A DNA stretch of 64,000 bases from Ruthenibacterium lactatiformans (GTDB lineage: Bacteria; Bacillota; Clostridia; Oscillospirales; Ruminococcaceae), in NCBI RefSeq assembly GCF_000949455.1, contig NZ_JXXK01000002.1, positions 124,001-188,000 of the forward strand, given 5' to 3'. A model generated the notes under the pieces. It was given only the letters and a program-made list of their open reading frames with translations, searched no databases and was not told the DNA's origin. Shown piece by piece: positions 31,264 to 40,231 of the stretch (position 1 is its first letter; each line of letters begins with the position of its first letter). Made by a program: the position numbers and the translations under genes.

Positions 31264-32406
31264 TTACAGGCCCATGGCCGCACGCAGGGCCCCCGCTTTA
31301 TCCGTCTGCTCCCATGCAACGCCCAGCTCCTCACGTCCCATATGGCCGTAGGCCGCAAGCTGACGGTAAATAGGCCTGCGCAGGCCCAGCTGCTCGATGA
31401 TGGACGCCGGCCGCAGATCAAACACCTGTTCCACCGCGGCTTCGATGGCAGCCTCATCCGCCGCGCCTGTGCCGAAGGTGTCCACGCGGATGCTCACCGG
31501 CTCGGCCACTCCGATGGCGTAGGCAAGCTGCACCTCACACTGCTCGGCCAGCCCCGCGGCCACCACATTTTTGGCTACCCAGCGCGCGGCATAAGCCGCG
31601 CTTCGGTCCACCTTCGTGGGGTCCTTGCCGCTGAACGCACCGCCGCCGTGGCGGCCATATCCGCCGTAGGTGTCCACGATGATCTTGCGGCCCGTCAGGC
31701 CCGAATCGCCCTGCGGCCCGCCCACAACAAAACGGCCCGTGGGGTTGACATAGTATTTCGTCTGTTCGTCCAGCAGCTCGGCGGGAACGACAGGGCGGAT
31801 CACATGCTCCAGAATATCTTTGCGCAGCGCCTCCATCTCCACCTCCGGAGCGTGCTGAGTGGAAATGACCACAGCGTCCACACGCACGGGCCTGTTGCCC
31901 TCGTATTCCACAGTCACCTGGCTCTTGCCGTCCGGGCGCAGATAGTCCAGCGTACCGTTCTTGCGCACGTCCGTCAACCGCTTTGCCAGCTTGTGCGCCA
32001 GCGAAATGGGCAGCGGCATCAGCTCCGGCGTCTCGCGGCAGGCGTAGCCGAACATCATGCCCTGGTCGCCCGCGCCGCCCGGGTTCACGCCCATGGCGAT
32101 ATCGGGGCTCTGCTCGTCGACATTGGAAAGCACGGCGCATGTGTCCGCGTCAAAGCCGTATTTGGCGCGGGTATAACCGATGTCCCGCACAACGTCGCGC
32201 ACAATCTTCTGGAAATCCACATATCCTTCCGTGGTGATCTCACCCATGATATGCACAAGGCCCGTACTGGCAGTCACCTCACAGGCCACACGGCTGTTCG
32301 GGTCTTTTTCCAGCAGCGCGTCCAGAATGGCGTCGGAGATCTGGTCGCAGATCTTATCGGGATGTCCCTCGGTGACGGATTCGGAGGTAAAAAGTTTTCT
32401 TGCCAT
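31264..32406 (-). CDS. metK: S-adenosylmethionine synthetase
   Basis: 380 residues from ATG at 32406. MetK landmarks: SESVTEGHPDKICDQISDAILD near the N-terminus, the ATP/Mg loop NPGGAGDQGMMFGYA, and the P-loop-like GGGAFSGKDPTKVDRSAAY near residue 265. It makes SAM from methionine and ATP. Expression is controlled by a SAM-I riboswitch and terminator directly upstream, so its own product should switch it off. The promoter lies at the end of the ribU gene. No other methionine genes are in the window. Confidence 0.97.
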   Translation of the reverse strand: MARKLFTSESVTEGHPDKICDQISDAILDALLEKDPNSRVACEVTASTGLVHIMGEITTEGYVDFQKIVRDVVRDIGYTRAKYGFDADTCAVLSNVDEQSPDIAMGVNPGGAGDQGMMFGYACRETPELMPLPISLAHKLAKRLTDVRKNGTLDYLRPDGKSQVTVEYEGNRPVRVDAVVISTQHAPEVEMEALRKDILEHVIRPVVPAELLDEQTKYYVNPTGRFVVGGPQGDSGLTGRKIIVDTYGGYGRHGGGAFSGKDPTKVDRSAAYAARWVAKNVVAAGLAEQCEVQLAYAIGVAEPVSIRVDTFGTGAADEAAIEAAVEQVFDLRPASIIEQLGLRRPIYRQLAAYGHMGREELGVAWEQTDKAGALRAAMGL

Positions 32407-32442
32407 TTTTGTTTTCCTTTCTTGTTTCCTGCAAAAGCGCGT

Positions 32443-32474
32443 AAAAAAGGCCCGGCAGACAACACCGGGCCTTT
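32443..32474 (-). terminator. SAM-controlled terminator
   Basis: On the minus strand AAAGGCCCGG pairs with CCGGGCCTTTTTT, 8 bases after the aptamer. It is the expression platform of the riboswitch. Confidence 0.92.
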
Positions 32475-32481
32475 GCATCAG

Positions 32482-32577
32482 CTTATCTTTCGGTGTTACC
32501 CGCAGGATTTGGCACCTTGCTGTTACAGCAGGTTGCCGGACGTCACAGGGCCTGTTCCCTCAGTCGCTCTTGATAAG
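32482..32577 (-). promoter_or_regulatory. SAM-I (S-box) riboswitch aptamer
   Basis: Read on the minus strand: CTTATCAAGAG, GAGGGA, GGCCC, CCGGCAACC, AAGGTGCCAAATCC and the closing GATAAG. All conserved S-box blocks are in order and P1 (CTTATC/GATAAG) is perfect. Binding of SAM should favour the downstream terminator and stop metK transcription. Confidence 0.96.
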
Positions 32578-32598
32578 GTTTATTCATTTGTGTATAAC

Positions 32599-32627
32599 AG
32601 TATAGCAGAACACCATGCGCCTGTCAA
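32599..32627 (-). promoter_or_regulatory. metK promoter
   Basis: On the minus strand TTGACA and TATACT with 17-base spacing. The -35 box overlaps the last codon and stop of ribU. Confidence 0.82.
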
Positions 32628-33190
32628 GAGGCGGCCGGTTCTTTTTCGCCGAACACCAGACGGCTGATGGGCTTATACACAAGATACGTAATGACGCTGT
32701 TGATGGCCGCCTTGGCCAGGTTGAACGGGATGATGGCCGGCAGCAGCAGCTTCACCACCTCGCCCACAGGCGAACCCATAAACAGCGGTGTGAACACCAG
32801 GTTGCACACACACATCACGGCCGTCATGGCCAGCGTGCCCGCGGCAAGGCCCAGCAGCGCGGCCTTGCGCGTACGATGCGCCCGGTACAAATTGCCTGCC
32901 AGAAGCACAAACGTGCCCGTGGCCAGAAAATGCATGATGATGCCGATGGGGCCGCTGGCCGCGCTGACCGTTACGCCCTGGATCACGCATACCACGGCTG
33001 TGAGCGCCAGCCCCGCGGCCGGGCCGAACAAAAAGGTTCCGATGAAAATGGGGATGTCCGCGGGGTCATATTCAAGGAAAGGCGCGGCAGGTACCAGCGG
33101 GAAATGGATGAGCGCCACCAGGACGATGGCCAGCGCGGCCAGCATGGCCAGCGTGGTGAGCTTGCGGGTATTGGCGGAAACATTGCGCAT
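32624..33190 (-). CDS. ribU: Riboflavin ECF transporter substrate-binding subunit
   Basis: 188 residues with five to six membrane helices. The S-component hallmarks are the N-terminal LAMLAALAIVLVALIHFPLVP, FLEYDPADIPIFIGTFLFGP with the conserved EYDPADIP, and GP...IMHFLATGTFVLLAG. This EYD motif and the FMN riboswitch upstream identify it as RibU, which binds riboflavin for an energy-coupling-factor transporter. The EcfA/A'/T module is not in the window and is shared in most Firmicutes. ATG at 33190 follows GGAGG. The metK promoter is embedded at its 3' end. Confidence 0.93.
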   Translation of the reverse strand: MRNVSANTRKLTTLAMLAALAIVLVALIHFPLVPAAPFLEYDPADIPIFIGTFLFGPAAGLALTAVVCVIQGVTVSAASGPIGIIMHFLATGTFVLLAGNLYRAHRTRKAALLGLAAGTLAMTAVMCVCNLVFTPLFMGSPVGEVVKLLLPAIIPFNLAKAAINSVITYLVYKPISRLVFGEKEPAAS

Positions 33191-33250
33191 GGATAAAACC
33201 TCCAAAATAAAATTTCGAGGCCTGCTCGTGGGTGTCCGGGCCGCCGCCAA

Positions 33251-33286
33251 AACAAAAACGCCCTTCTGCGAAACGCAAAAGGGCGA
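33251..33286 (-). terminator. FMN riboswitch terminator
   Basis: On the minus strand GCCCTT...GCG pairs with CGC...AAGGGC, followed by TTTTTGTTTT, between the FMN aptamer and ribU. Confidence 0.88.
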
Positions 33287-33304
33287 AACATCTGGCACTG
33301 CCGC

Positions 33305-33455
33305 CGTTTCTTTCATCCGGACTCGACACACCGCGCAAAAACACGGCACGCACACCGTCGGCTTTGGAATTTCACCAAATCAGCGGTACATGCTGCGCAT
33401 ATACCGGTCGCGGGCTTTCACCGCCGGTGGGGAATCTCACCCCGCCCTGAAACAG
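33305..33455 (-). promoter_or_regulatory. FMN (RFN) riboswitch aptamer
   Basis: Read on the minus strand the RFN blocks appear in order: TCAGGGCGGGGTGAGATTCC, CACCGGCGGTGAAAGCCCGC, GGTGAAATTCC, AAGCCGACGGT and AGTCCGGATGAAAGAA. Loss of riboflavin/FMN should allow read-through into ribU. Confidence 0.96.
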
Positions 33456-33610
33456 ACTTTCTGTACCATATTATAGCGCATTTTCGCGCGATTGCAATAG
33501 AATGGCCACAAATTTCCCGGCAAATATGTTATACTATGTATTATCTACTCAAACGGTTGGTTTTGCGTTCGGCACATCCGCGCGCGGAGCCGCAAAAGGA
33601 GGTACTGTTT

Positions 33611-34729
33611 TTGACCGAAACTGTGGAGACCATTGAAAATATTTCTCAAAACAGCAACACGCTGGTGCAGTGCCTTATCTGCGCCGCGTGGTTCGCCGGT
33701 TTTTTCATCGCCAGCCGTGTGTTCAAGCATGTGGTCGGCCCGCGCCTTACCCGAGCCGCGCAAAAAATTGAACGTCCCTATCTTTCCACGCTGCTGCAAA
33801 GCTTCATCCGGCCGTGCGCTCTGTTCATTGCGCTCATCGGCCTGTACATCGGCGTGCGGCTGCTGCCCTTTGATTTCATCCACACCGACGCATGGCGCAC
33901 CGCGCAGAATCACGCCGTGCGTATCGCTTTCATCGTGCTGCTGGCCTGGGGACTGCTGGGGGCTTCCAAATGTGTAGAGCTGGCGCTTGTGGGCACGCGC
34001 AGCCGCTTTGACCTGGGCGCGGGCGATACCGTCATCCGGTTTCTGGAACGCATTTACAAGGCTGTGATCCTGCTGTTCGCAGGAGTACTCGTCGTCACCG
34101 AGATGGGCTACAATGTCAACAGCCTCATTGCCGGGCTGGGCCTGGGCGGCCTGACGTTTGCGCTGGCGGCCCAGGACTCCGCCAGCAACTTTTTCGGCGG
34201 CCTTGTCATTATTTTTGAAAAGCCCTTTGAACTGGGAGACTGGATCAGCACCGCATCTCTGGAGGGTTCGGTGGAGGACATCACCTTCCGCAGCACAAAG
34301 ATCCGCACGCTGGCCAATGCCCTCACCGTTGTGCCCAACTCCAAGCTGTGCGGAGAGCCCATCACCAACTGGACACGTATGAAAATGCGGCTGGCGCAGT
34401 TTACGCTGGGCCTGACCTACGGAACGCCCAAGCGAACCGTGGAAGCCGTAACGAACCGGGTGCGCGCCATGCTGGAAAACCACCCCGGCGTACACAGCGA
34501 GACCGTGCAGGTACGCCTTTCCGAATTCGCAGACAGCAGCATCGACATTGCCGTGCAGTTCTACACCAAAACCACCGACATCGTGGAATACCGCGCGGTA
34601 AAAGAGGACGTCAATCTGCGCATCATGGACATCATGGCCGGGGAGGGCGCCTCTTTCGCGTTCCCCTCCCGCAGCATTTACATTGAAAACGCGCCGTCCC
34701 TGCCGGACGGCAAAGGAGGACTACAATGA
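33611..34729 (+). CDS. MscS family mechanosensitive channel
   Basis: 372 residues from a TTG start 8 bases after AAAGGAGG; the longer frame from 33536 has no site. Several N-terminal membrane helices precede the pore helix and gate region (GYNVNSLIAGLGLGGLTFALAAQDSASNFFGG). The beta domain follows (IIFEKPFELGDWISTASLEGSVEDITFRSTKIRTL) with the conserved PNS (VVPNSKL), and then the cytoplasmic cage. It releases solutes on osmotic downshock. The stop overlaps the lipoprotein start (ATGA). Confidence 0.93.
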   Translation: MTETVETIENISQNSNTLVQCLICAAWFAGFFIASRVFKHVVGPRLTRAAQKIERPYLSTLLQSFIRPCALFIALIGLYIGVRLLPFDFIHTDAWRTAQNHAVRIAFIVLLAWGLLGASKCVELALVGTRSRFDLGAGDTVIRFLERIYKAVILLFAGVLVVTEMGYNVNSLIAGLGLGGLTFALAAQDSASNFFGGLVIIFEKPFELGDWISTASLEGSVEDITFRSTKIRTLANALTVVPNSKLCGEPITNWTRMKMRLAQFTLGLTYGTPKRTVEAVTNRVRAMLENHPGVHSETVQVRLSEFADSSIDIAVQFYTKTTDIVEYRAVKEDVNLRIMDIMAGEGASFAFPSRSIYIENAPSLPDGKGGLQ

Positions 34730-35454
34730 AAAAAATAACAGCCTTTGCATTTTGTCTGACGCTGGCGTTTTTCCTCGCCGCCTGCGGTAAAGCTCCCGTT
34801 TCTTCCACGGGCGGCGCTTCCCTGCCGCCGTCTTCTTCCGGCAGCGCTGCATCCTCCGGCGCGTTATCCACAGCGGGCGGCGCTTCCTCCGCGCCCGCGT
34901 CTTCCAGCTCGTCCCCGAGCAGCGAATCCCCCTCTGTGGATACCTCCGGCTGGACGCGCCGCTTCATATCCCTGCCTGTCATGCATCCGGACGGCGGCGC
35001 CGGTGAAAAAGCCCTCGTCATCCTCAGCGCGCCCACGGACTGGGAGTACGACAATTACACAACCTTTACGCGGGACGGTATCAAGGTTGCCGAAGTTCTG
35101 AACCTGTGGCCCGCCACCTCCGGTGCGTCTCCGTTCACAGACGCCATGACGGAGCCGTATGCGGACAACAGCTTTTACCCCGAGGGATACGGCCTGCTTT
35201 CCACCGAAGACACGGAGCTGAACGGCAATGCGCTGCGCATCCTGCATATGAAGACCTGGCCCGATGACGCGGACAAGCCCTGGTATCCCCAGTATATGTT
35301 TTATGAACTGGACGGCTATGTGGTGGAGCTGCATTTCCTTACGGATGAAGAGAACGGCCGCAGCGCGGACATTTTCCGCGCCGTACTGGGCACGATGGAA
35401 TTGCATTTCAGCGAAAAAGAGGCCGGCGGCAGTTCTTCTTCAGGCGGCGCCTGA
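34726..35454 (+). CDS. Lipoprotein of unknown function
   Basis: 242 residues. The signal peptide ends in a lipobox (FFLAAC, cysteine at position 20). A Ser/Ala/Pro-rich linker of about 50 residues precedes a globular domain (TRRFISLPVMHPDGGAGEKALVILS...). It is translationally coupled to the mscS gene, suggesting a role at the outer face of the membrane under osmotic stress, which is inference. The domain is not one I recognise. A terminator with a TTCG tetraloop follows. Confidence 0.85.
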   Translation: MKKITAFAFCLTLAFFLAACGKAPVSSTGGASLPPSSSGSAASSGALSTAGGASSAPASSSSSPSSESPSVDTSGWTRRFISLPVMHPDGGAGEKALVILSAPTDWEYDNYTTFTRDGIKVAEVLNLWPATSGASPFTDAMTEPYADNSFYPEGYGLLSTEDTELNGNALRILHMKTWPDDADKPWYPQYMFYELDGYVVELHFLTDEENGRSADIFRAVLGTMELHFSEKEAGGSSSSGGA

Positions 35455-35489
35455 CCGGCTTTCTTCTTCATCCTCTTTTCTCATCCTTT

Positions 35490-35518
35490 GCGGGGCGGCT
35501 TCGGCCGCCCCGCTTTTT
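35490..35518 (+). terminator. Rho-independent terminator with TTCG loop
   Basis: GCGGGGCGGC and GCCGCCCCGC close a TTCG tetraloop, followed by TTTTT. Confidence 0.93.
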
Positions 35519-35640
35519 ACAGCTTTGCAAAGCCAGACCAGCGGAGTGCTCCGGCCCACGGCCCTAAAATTACGGTGTGGGACGCAAAGTGGACGGATGC
35601 ATATAAAAATATGCCGGATCGGCCGCGGCCATTTTTATAA
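35515..35640 (+). repeat. R3 repeat, copy 2
   Basis: The left end (TTTTACAGCTTTGCA) and right end (GGCCGCGGCCATTTTTATA) match the ends of the region 31041-31146 in the same orientation (TTTTATAGCTTTGCA and GGCCGTGGCTATTTTTTATA). The interior differs and includes ATGCATATAAAAATATGC-type pairing. It fills the gap between the lipoprotein terminator and the GntR promoter; no gene was seen. Confidence 0.42.
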
Positions 35641-35657
35641 AAATCCTGTTTTTCCTA

Positions 35658-35706
35658 TTGACAGCGTGTGTATACAAGTATATATTGTATATACAGTATA
35701 TATACA
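35658..35706 (+). promoter_or_regulatory. GntR promoter with overlapping palindromic operators
   Basis: TTGACA at 35658-35663 and TATATT at 35681-35686 with 17-base spacing. Immediately after lies TGTATATA-CAGTA-TATATACA (35686-35706), and a related GTATAC element lies within the spacer. Such AT-rich palindromes are typical YtrA-type operators, so the operon is probably autorepressed. Confidence 0.75.
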
Positions 35707-35723
35707 ATATTTCGAGGTGCCTC

Positions 35724-36098
35724 ATGGATATCATCATCAGCAATGCCAGTGGTAAGCCCATTTACGAGCAGATCACAGTGCAGATCAAAAGCCAGATCCT
35801 TTCCGGCGCGCTCACGGCGGGGGACGCCCTGCCCAGTATGCGCACGCTGGCCAAGGAACTGCGCATCAGTGTGATCACCACGAAACGCGCCTACGAAGAC
35901 CTGGAGCGCGACGGCTTTATCGAAACCGTTGCGGGAAAGGGGAGCTTCGTGGCCTCAAAGAACGCAGAATTCCTGCGCGAAGAAGCGCTGCGGCGGGTGG
36001 AGGCTGCCTTACAGCAGGCTGTGGACACCGCGTCGCGCAGCGGCGTATCGCCGCAGGAGCTGCGCCAGATGCTGGAACTTTTATTGGAGGGAAATTAG
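35724..36098 (+). CDS. GntR family regulator, YtrA subfamily
   Basis: 124 residues. The winged helix (PIYEQITVQIKSQILSGALTAGDALPSMRTLAKELRISVITTKRAYEDLERDGFIETV) is followed by a short C-terminal dimerisation helix, the compact form that defines the YtrA subgroup. Members repress linked ABC transporter operons and respond to cell-wall stress or antibiotics. ATG at 35724 follows GAGGTG. It is first in an operon with an ABC ATPase and permease. Confidence 0.92.
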   Translation: MDIIISNASGKPIYEQITVQIKSQILSGALTAGDALPSMRTLAKELRISVITTKRAYEDLERDGFIETVAGKGSFVASKNAEFLREEALRRVEAALQQAVDTASRSGVSPQELRQMLELLLEGN

Positions 36099-36101
36099 AA
36101 T

Positions 36102-36965
36102 ATGAACAGCGCGATCGAAGTGCGCGGGCTTTGCAAGCATTACAGGGATTTCTCCCTGCGGGACGTCTCGTTTACCGTACCGGGCGGCTCTATCATGGGC
36201 TTTATCGGCGAGAACGGCGCGGGCAAAACCACTACAATCAAATCCATTCTGGGCCTGCTGCACACGGATGGAGGCTCCATCTCGGTACTGGGGCGCGACC
36301 CTGTCACGGACCGCCGCGCCATCGGGCAGGATATCGGCGTTGTGCTGGACGGCAGCTTTTTCTACGAGGGCATGCGCGCGAAGGATATCTCGGCCGTGAT
36401 GAGCCGCCTGCACAGCCGATGGGACAAAGAGTCGTTCGCGTCGTACTGCAAGCGGTTCGCTCTGCCCATGGAAAAACCGTTTAAGGAATTCTCAAAGGGC
36501 ATGCGCGCCAAGCTGGCGCTCACCACGGCGCTGGCGCACCATCCCAAACTGCTGGTGCTGGACGAGGCCACCAGCGGGCTGGACCCCGTAGTGCGCAGCG
36601 AAATGCTGGATCTGTTCCTGGAATTCATTCAGGATGAGGAGCACAGCATCCTGCTCTCCAGCCACATCACCAGCGACCTGGAAAAAGTGGCGGACTATAT
36701 CACGTTCATCCACGCGGGAAAGATCGTGTTCAGCAAAACAAAGGACGATATCCTGGAGCAGTACGGCGTGGTGAAATGCGAAAAAGCGCGCGCCGCGGCC
36801 CTGGACGGCGCGCATATATTGGGCCGGCGCGACAGCAAATTCGACGCCGAGCTGCTGGTGGACAACCGGCCCGAAGTGGCCCGCCTGTACCCCGGCATAC
36901 TGACGGAACAGGCCACCATTGACGATATCATGACTTTTTTTGCCAAAGGAGCGTACGACGCATGA
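36102..36965 (+). CDS. ABC transporter ATP-binding protein
   Basis: 287 residues. Walker A is GENGAGKTTTI, the signature region is FSKGMRAKLAL (a variant LSGGQ), and Walker B is LLVLDEATSGLDP with the switch His in SSHITSDLEK. The C-terminal extension is that of exporters of the YtrB/BcrA type. Three bases separate it from the regulator gene, and it overlaps the permease gene by ATGA. It powers the exporter encoded next; the substrate is unknown. Confidence 0.94.
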   Translation: MNSAIEVRGLCKHYRDFSLRDVSFTVPGGSIMGFIGENGAGKTTTIKSILGLLHTDGGSISVLGRDPVTDRRAIGQDIGVVLDGSFFYEGMRAKDISAVMSRLHSRWDKESFASYCKRFALPMEKPFKEFSKGMRAKLALTTALAHHPKLLVLDEATSGLDPVVRSEMLDLFLEFIQDEEHSILLSSHITSDLEKVADYITFIHAGKIVFSKTKDDILEQYGVVKCEKARAAALDGAHILGRRDSKFDAELLVDNRPEVARLYPGILTEQATIDDIMTFFAKGAYDA

Positions 36966-37603
36966 CCGGACTGATGCTGAAAGACATGTATTCTCTTCGC
37001 ACTTATTTTCTCAAGCAGCTCGCGCTGATGACTGTGCTGTATTTGGCCATCTCCGTGGGCCTGATGAAAAACTTCTCTTTTCTTTCCCCGATGCTGACAA
37101 TGAGCGTGGTGATGATGCTCATTTCCAGCTTCAGCGTGGACGAAGCATCCAGCTGGGATTCCTACGCGCTGACACTGCCCGTCACGCCCCGGGCCATCGT
37201 GGGCGCGAAATATCTGCTTTTTTACGGCGCCCTGCTGGGTACGGGCGTTATCGCATCTGTCCTGTGCGGCGTGCTGGACAGTTTTACCTACCGCAACGGC
37301 TTTCTTGAGATTGCGGCCAGCACCGGCGGCGTCATCGTCGTATACATGCTTGTCACCGTGTTCATGCTGCCGTTGTTTTTTAAGCTGGGTGCAGAAAAGG
37401 CCCGCGTTGCCATGACACTGTGCTTTATCCTCCCCTTTCTGCTCATCGTCTGGGGCTTCAGCTGGCTCGGTGACGGAGCCGCAGCTTTTGTTGAGAGCCT
37501 TCCCTGGCCGATGATCGCCACGGTGGGCGGCCTTATTCTGGTGCTGCTGTGCGCCGCCTCCTTTTTCGTGTCTGTGAAATTTTACGAGAGCAAGGAGTAT
37601 TGA
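36962..37603 (+). CDS. ABC-2 type permease
   Basis: 213 residues with about six membrane helices. It begins MTGLMLKDMYSLRTYFLKQ, the usual start of ABC-2 permeases that pair with YtrB/BcrA ATPases. The pattern SFSVDEASSWDSYALTLPVTPRAIVGAKY is characteristic. It is coupled to the ATPase gene. The complex may export peptides, antibiotics or cell-wall-related molecules, as in homologous systems. Confidence 0.9.
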   Translation: MTGLMLKDMYSLRTYFLKQLALMTVLYLAISVGLMKNFSFLSPMLTMSVVMMLISSFSVDEASSWDSYALTLPVTPRAIVGAKYLLFYGALLGTGVIASVLCGVLDSFTYRNGFLEIAASTGGVIVVYMLVTVFMLPLFFKLGAEKARVAMTLCFILPFLLIVWGFSWLGDGAAAFVESLPWPMIATVGGLILVLLCAASFFVSVKFYESKEY

Positions 37604-37604
37604 G

Positions 37605-37826
37605 ATGAAAAACAGCCGTCGCTGCTCCAAATGCGGCGGTTCGGACATCGTCCGTATACCGGACCGCCGCGGCCGCTGCGCCAGCGGGAACAATATTTAT
37701 ACTTCCAACTTTGAAAACTTCGGCAAGATACCGGTCATCCGCTATGTGTGCTGCAGCTGCGGCTATGTGGAAAACTGGGTGGAAGATCCTGCCTCCCTGC
37801 AGGCCATCCGCACGCGCTTCGGTTGA
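37605..37826 (+). CDS. Small zinc-ribbon-like protein
   Basis: 73 residues. Cys-x2-Cys near the start (CSKCGG) and again further on (YVCCSCGYVENW) form a probable zinc ribbon, the latter like C-terminal zinc fingers that mark DUF-type small proteins in Firmicutes. It starts one base after the permease stop with AAGGAG upstream, so it belongs to the operon. Role unknown. Confidence 0.8.
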   Translation: MKNSRRCSKCGGSDIVRIPDRRGRCASGNNIYTSNFENFGKIPVIRYVCCSCGYVENWVEDPASLQAIRTRFG

Positions 37827-37837
37827 CTTGCAAATGG

Positions 37838-37890
37838 AAAACCGCTCCCGCCGCACGCCCATTGAATGGGCTGCAGGGAGCGGTTTTGTT
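37838..37890. terminator. Bidirectional terminator
   Basis: AAAACCGCTCCC and GGGAGCGGTTTT flank a 27-base loop, with T runs on both strands. It separates the ABC operon from the end of the pentose operon. Confidence 0.85.
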
Positions 37891-37930
37891 TTATGGTTCA
37901 GCGGCGGCGCTCTGCGCGGGCCGTGCGGCT

Positions 37931-38632
37931 CTATCCGCGGGCCTGCCCGTAATATGCGCCCGGGCCGTGCTTTCGCAGGAAGTGCTTGTCCTGCACATAT
38001 TGGGGCGCAGGAGCCGCGCCCGGGTCGATCTGAACCGTCAGAAGCGCCATTTTCGCCACTTCCTCCAGCACCGCGGCATGATATACAGCCTGAGCCGCGT
38101 CTTTGCCCCATGCGAAAGGCCCATGGCTGCGGCAGATGACACCGGGCACATGGACCGGATCAATGTCCCTCGCACGGAATGTCTCAACGATGACCGTTCC
38201 GGTATTTTTCTCGTAATCTTCTTCCACCTCCGCGCCCGTGAGAGCGCGCGCGCAGGGCACCGGCCCGTAGAAATAGTCCGCATGTGTTGTGCCGTAGCAC
38301 GGGATATCCCGTCCGGCCTGTGCCCAGGCCACCGCATGGACGCTGTGAGTATGCACCACGCCTCCGATCTCAGGGAATGCCCGATACAGCTCCAGATGCG
38401 TTTTTGCGTCCGATGACGGATGGAGCGCCCCTTCCACGCTGTTTCCATTCATATCCAGCACCACGAGGTCTTCCGGGCGCAGCGCAGAATATTCCACCCC
38501 CGACGGCTTGATGACCATCAGGCCCTTGCTCCGGTCAATACCAGACACATTCCCCCATGTGTATGTGACAAGGCCCCGGCGAGGCAGCTCCAGATTGGCC
38601 TCATATACCACTTTGCGCAGTTCTTCCAGCAT
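37931..38632 (-). CDS. araD: L-ribulose-5-phosphate 4-epimerase
   Basis: 233 residues. A class II aldolase-like fold with GLVTYTWGNVSGIDR, KPSGVEY, SSDAKTHLELYRAFPEIGGVVHTHS with the zinc-binding His pair, and the AraD-specific TTHADYFYGPVP and YEKNTGTVIVETF. It converts L-ribulose 5-phosphate to D-xylulose 5-phosphate. Last gene of the minus-strand operon, 15 bases after the FGGY kinase gene. The ribosome site GGAGG precedes ATG 38632. Confidence 0.96.
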   Translation of the reverse strand: MLEELRKVVYEANLELPRRGLVTYTWGNVSGIDRSKGLMVIKPSGVEYSALRPEDLVVLDMNGNSVEGALHPSSDAKTHLELYRAFPEIGGVVHTHSVHAVAWAQAGRDIPCYGTTHADYFYGPVPCARALTGAEVEEDYEKNTGTVIVETFRARDIDPVHVPGVICRSHGPFAWGKDAAQAVYHAAVLEEVAKMALLTVQIDPGAAPAPQYVQDKHFLRKHGPGAYYGQARG

Positions 38633-38647
38633 ATGGCCTCCCCTCCC

Positions 38648-40231
38648 TTAGCGCAGCGCGGCCGCGGCGGCTTTTTCCACCGCCAGCCCGCTTTTGTAAT
38701 CCGTCAGAAAGCGCGCGAAACCCGCCGTATCGGCAGCGTCCGGCTGCTGCACGCTGCCCTGCGCTCCCCGGAACACCGTGTCAGCCAGATATTCTTCCAG
38801 CGTTTGGCCTTCGGCCCGGCGCACGCAGTAAGCCGCCAGAAGCGCCATCCCCCAAGGGCCGCCCTCTCCCGCTGTTTCCATCACGGCCACAGGCACGCCC
38901 AGCGCGCCCGCCAGCAGCTTCTGCCCCGCCACCGGAGTCTTGAACAGCCCGCCGTGGCCCAGCAGCGTATCCAGCCGCACGCCTTCCTCCACCACCAGGA
39001 TATCCATGCCCAGCTTCAGCGTTGCCATTGCCGCGTAAAGCTGCACACGGGCAAAATTGGCCAGTGTGAAGCGTGCATCCGGACGGCGCATAAACAGCGG
39101 CCGTCCGCTCTCCACACCTGTCACCGGTTCGCCGGAGTAATAGTTGTAGCTCACAAGGCCGCCGCAATCCGCTTCGCCTTCCAGCGCCTTTTGATAGAAC
39201 AGGTCGTAAAGACGCGGCTTTTCCAGCTTCGCACCGGCGGCTCCGGCCATTTCGCCCAGCACGCGCACCCATGCGTCCAGATCAGATGTGCAGGTGTTAC
39301 AGTGTACCATCGCCACCGGTCGCCCCGTGGGGGTGGTGACCATATCGATCTCCGGATACACCCTGGCGAGCGGGCGTTCCAGCACCGCCATGGCAAACAC
39401 GCTGGTGCCCGCCGAAACATTGCCCGTGCGCACGCCCACGCTGTTGGTGGCGGCCATGCCCGTGCCCGCGTCCCCCTCCGGAGGGCACAGCGGCACACCG
39501 GGGCGCAGCACGCCGGTAGGATCCAGCAGACACGCGCCCTCCGCCGTCAGCGTGCCCGCGGCCGCGCCGGCGCAAAGCACCCGGGGCAGAATATCTGCAA
39601 GGCGGTAAGGCATACCTTCCTGCGCCAGAAGCGCGTCAAATGTTTTTTCCATTCCCGCGTCGTAACCGCATGCCACGCTGTCAATGGGGAACATGCCCGA
39701 CGCTTCGCCCACGCCCAGCACCCTTTCCCCCGTCAGCCGCCAGTGCACATAGCCCGCCAGCGTGGTCAAGTATGCAATGTCCCGCACATGGGGCTCGCCG
39801 TCCAATATAGCTTGGTACAGATGCGCAACGCTCCACCGTTGTGGAACGTTGAACGCAAACCGCTCCGTCAGCAGCGCCGCGGCGCGTTCTGTTGTCGTGT
39901 TGCGCCAGGTGCGGAAGGCTGCAAGCTGCGCGCCGTCCCGCGCAAAGGGCAGGTATCCGTGCATCATACCGGAAACACCCATTGCGCCCACGGTATGCAG
40001 CGGCGTGCCGTACCGCTCCTGAACCTGCCGGGCCAGCCGGGCAAATGCATCCTGCACGCCCGCCCATACGTCATCCAGGGCATAGGTCCAGTATCCGTGC
40101 TCCAGACGGTTTTCCCAATCGTGCGCACCGCTGGCCAGCACAGCATGCTCCGGCCCAATGAGCACCGCTTTGATGCGCGTAGAGCCAAGCTCCAGCCCCA
40201 GCGCTGTTTTTTCAAGCTGTATTTCCGCCAT
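38648..40231 (-). CDS. FGGY-family carbohydrate kinase, probable L-ribulokinase
   Basis: 527 residues from ATG at 40231 after AGAGGAAG. The N-terminal ATPase motif ALGLELGSTRIKAVLI, the middle GVSGMMHGYLPF, and TGNVSAGTSVFAMAV with GEGGPWGMALLAAY near the end are of the FGGY fold. Its length and position between an isomerase gene and araD point to L-ribulokinase. The sequence is not close to the classical AraB pattern, so substrate assignment is by context. A second FGGY kinase (xylulokinase) is in the same operon. Confidence 0.88.
   Translation of the reverse strand: MAEIQLEKTALGLELGSTRIKAVLIGPEHAVLASGAHDWENRLEHGYWTYALDDVWAGVQDAFARLARQVQERYGTPLHTVGAMGVSGMMHGYLPFARDGAQLAAFRTWRNTTTERAAALLTERFAFNVPQRWSVAHLYQAILDGEPHVRDIAYLTTLAGYVHWRLTGERVLGVGEASGMFPIDSVACGYDAGMEKTFDALLAQEGMPYRLADILPRVLCAGAAAGTLTAEGACLLDPTGVLRPGVPLCPPEGDAGTGMAATNSVGVRTGNVSAGTSVFAMAVLERPLARVYPEIDMVTTPTGRPVAMVHCNTCTSDLDAWVRVLGEMAGAAGAKLEKPRLYDLFYQKALEGEADCGGLVSYNYYSGEPVTGVESGRPLFMRRPDARFTLANFARVQLYAAMATLKLGMDILVVEEGVRLDTLLGHGGLFKTPVAGQKLLAGALGVPVAVMETAGEGGPWGMALLAAYCVRRAEGQTLEEYLADTVFRGAQGSVQQPDAADTAGFARFLTDYKSGLAVEKAAAAALR

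Noticed and set aside
32623..33355. Longer ribU frame starting at 33355
   Set aside because: The extension runs through the FMN riboswitch terminator; the start at 33190 has GGAGG and the family N-terminus.
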